NCBI GenBank assembly: GCA_905478725.1
Contig: CAJQJT010000376.1
Location: 1 to 5,484, forward strand
DNA length: 5,484 bases
DNA from: an uncultured Pseudomonadales bacterium
GTDB taxonomy: Bacteria; Pseudomonadota; Gammaproteobacteria; Pseudomonadales; Porticoccaceae
Direction: 5' to 3'
Shown: positions 5,360 through 5,484 of the stretch, in pieces
Numbering within the stretch: the first letter of the stretch is position 1
Layout of the letters: each line of letters begins with the position of its first letter
Position numbers and translations under genes: made by a program
Notes under the pieces: generated by a model
Seen by the model: only the letters and a program-made list of their open reading frames with translations
What the model was told of the DNA's origin: nothing
Databases searched by the model: none

Positions 5360-5397
5360 AAAAAAAACCCCGCATGCGCAAGCATACGGGGGTTTTT
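5360..5397 (-). terminator. Intrinsic terminator of the rRNA operon
   Basis: On the minus strand CCCCGTATGC (5391-5382) pairs with GCATGCGGGG (5377-5368), ten pairs with one T:G wobble, around loop TTGC, and is followed by an 8-base T-run (5367-5360). An A-run precedes the stem, so it might also work for plus-strand transcription, but no plus-strand gene points into it. It lies 10 bases after the 5S 3' end. Confidence 0.93.
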
Positions 5398-5406
5398 AAT
5401 TTAGAA

Positions 5407-5484
5407 TCCTGGCGATGACCTACTCTCACATGGGGAAACCCCACACTACCATCGGCGATGAACCATTTCACTACTGAGTTCGGT
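5407..5484 (-). rRNA. rrf: 5S ribosomal RNA, 3' part (5' end outside window)
   Basis: The reverse complement shows the conserved 5S segments ACCGAACTCAG, the GATGGTAGTGTGGGG helix, a CCCC-ATG-GAGAGTAGG stretch and the 3' end CATCGCCAGG. About 78 of the usual 115-120 bases are present; the gene continues past the right edge. The 3' boundary is set from the terminal CCAGG helix strand and may be off by a base or two. It marks the end of an rRNA operon lying upstream of birA, as rrnB does in E. coli. Confidence 0.95.

Overview
The window comes from a gammaproteobacterium, probably a Pseudomonas/Cellvibrio-like marine or soil lineage; this is inferred from the EF-Tu N-terminus and from gene order. 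Every gene I support lies on the minus strand, so the locus reads from high to low coordinates: rRNA operon end (5S, terminator), a spacer with an inverted-repeat element, an uncharacterised membrane protein gene, a TauE/SafE-type (TSUP) transporter gene, birA, coaX, a small SPOR-like protein gene, tRNA-Thr(UGU), tRNA-Tyr(GUA), tRNA-Gly(UCC), tRNA-Thr(GGU), and the first 61 codons of tuf. This matches the E. coli arrangement rrnB-murB-birA-coaA-thrU-tyrU-glyT-thrT-tufB. Two changes stand out: murB is absent and two membrane-protein genes sit in its place, and type I pantothenate kinase (coaA) is replaced by the unrelated type III enzyme (coaX).

Region by region: 5407-5484 is the 3' part of 5S rRNA, followed by a strong intrinsic terminator at 5360-5397. 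The 428-base spacer to 4931 has no gene but carries an imperfect terminal-inverted-repeat element (5190-5336). From 4931 to 1165 five ORFs run in one direction. birA, coaX and the SPOR-like gene are chained by two ATGA stop/start overlaps, and the transporter ends only 17 bases before birA, so these four look like one transcript. A clear sigma70-type promoter with a GC-rich discriminator lies at 1162-1190, its -10 box sharing the stop codon of the SPOR-like gene; it should drive the tRNA-tuf operon.

Functionally the region joins translation (tRNAs, EF-Tu, 5S) with cofactor metabolism (biotin ligation/repression by BirA, first step of CoA synthesis by CoaX). The most unusual part is the 262-base spacer after tRNA-Tyr. 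It holds an exact 24-base second copy of the tRNA-Tyr 3' end, a hairpin built on that copy that imitates an acceptor stem, and a further inverted copy of the T-arm. This recalls the tRNA-end-derived repeats of the E. coli tyrT operon, but here it lies inside the tRNA-tuf operon. I found no convincing evidence of a wholly new multi-gene system.
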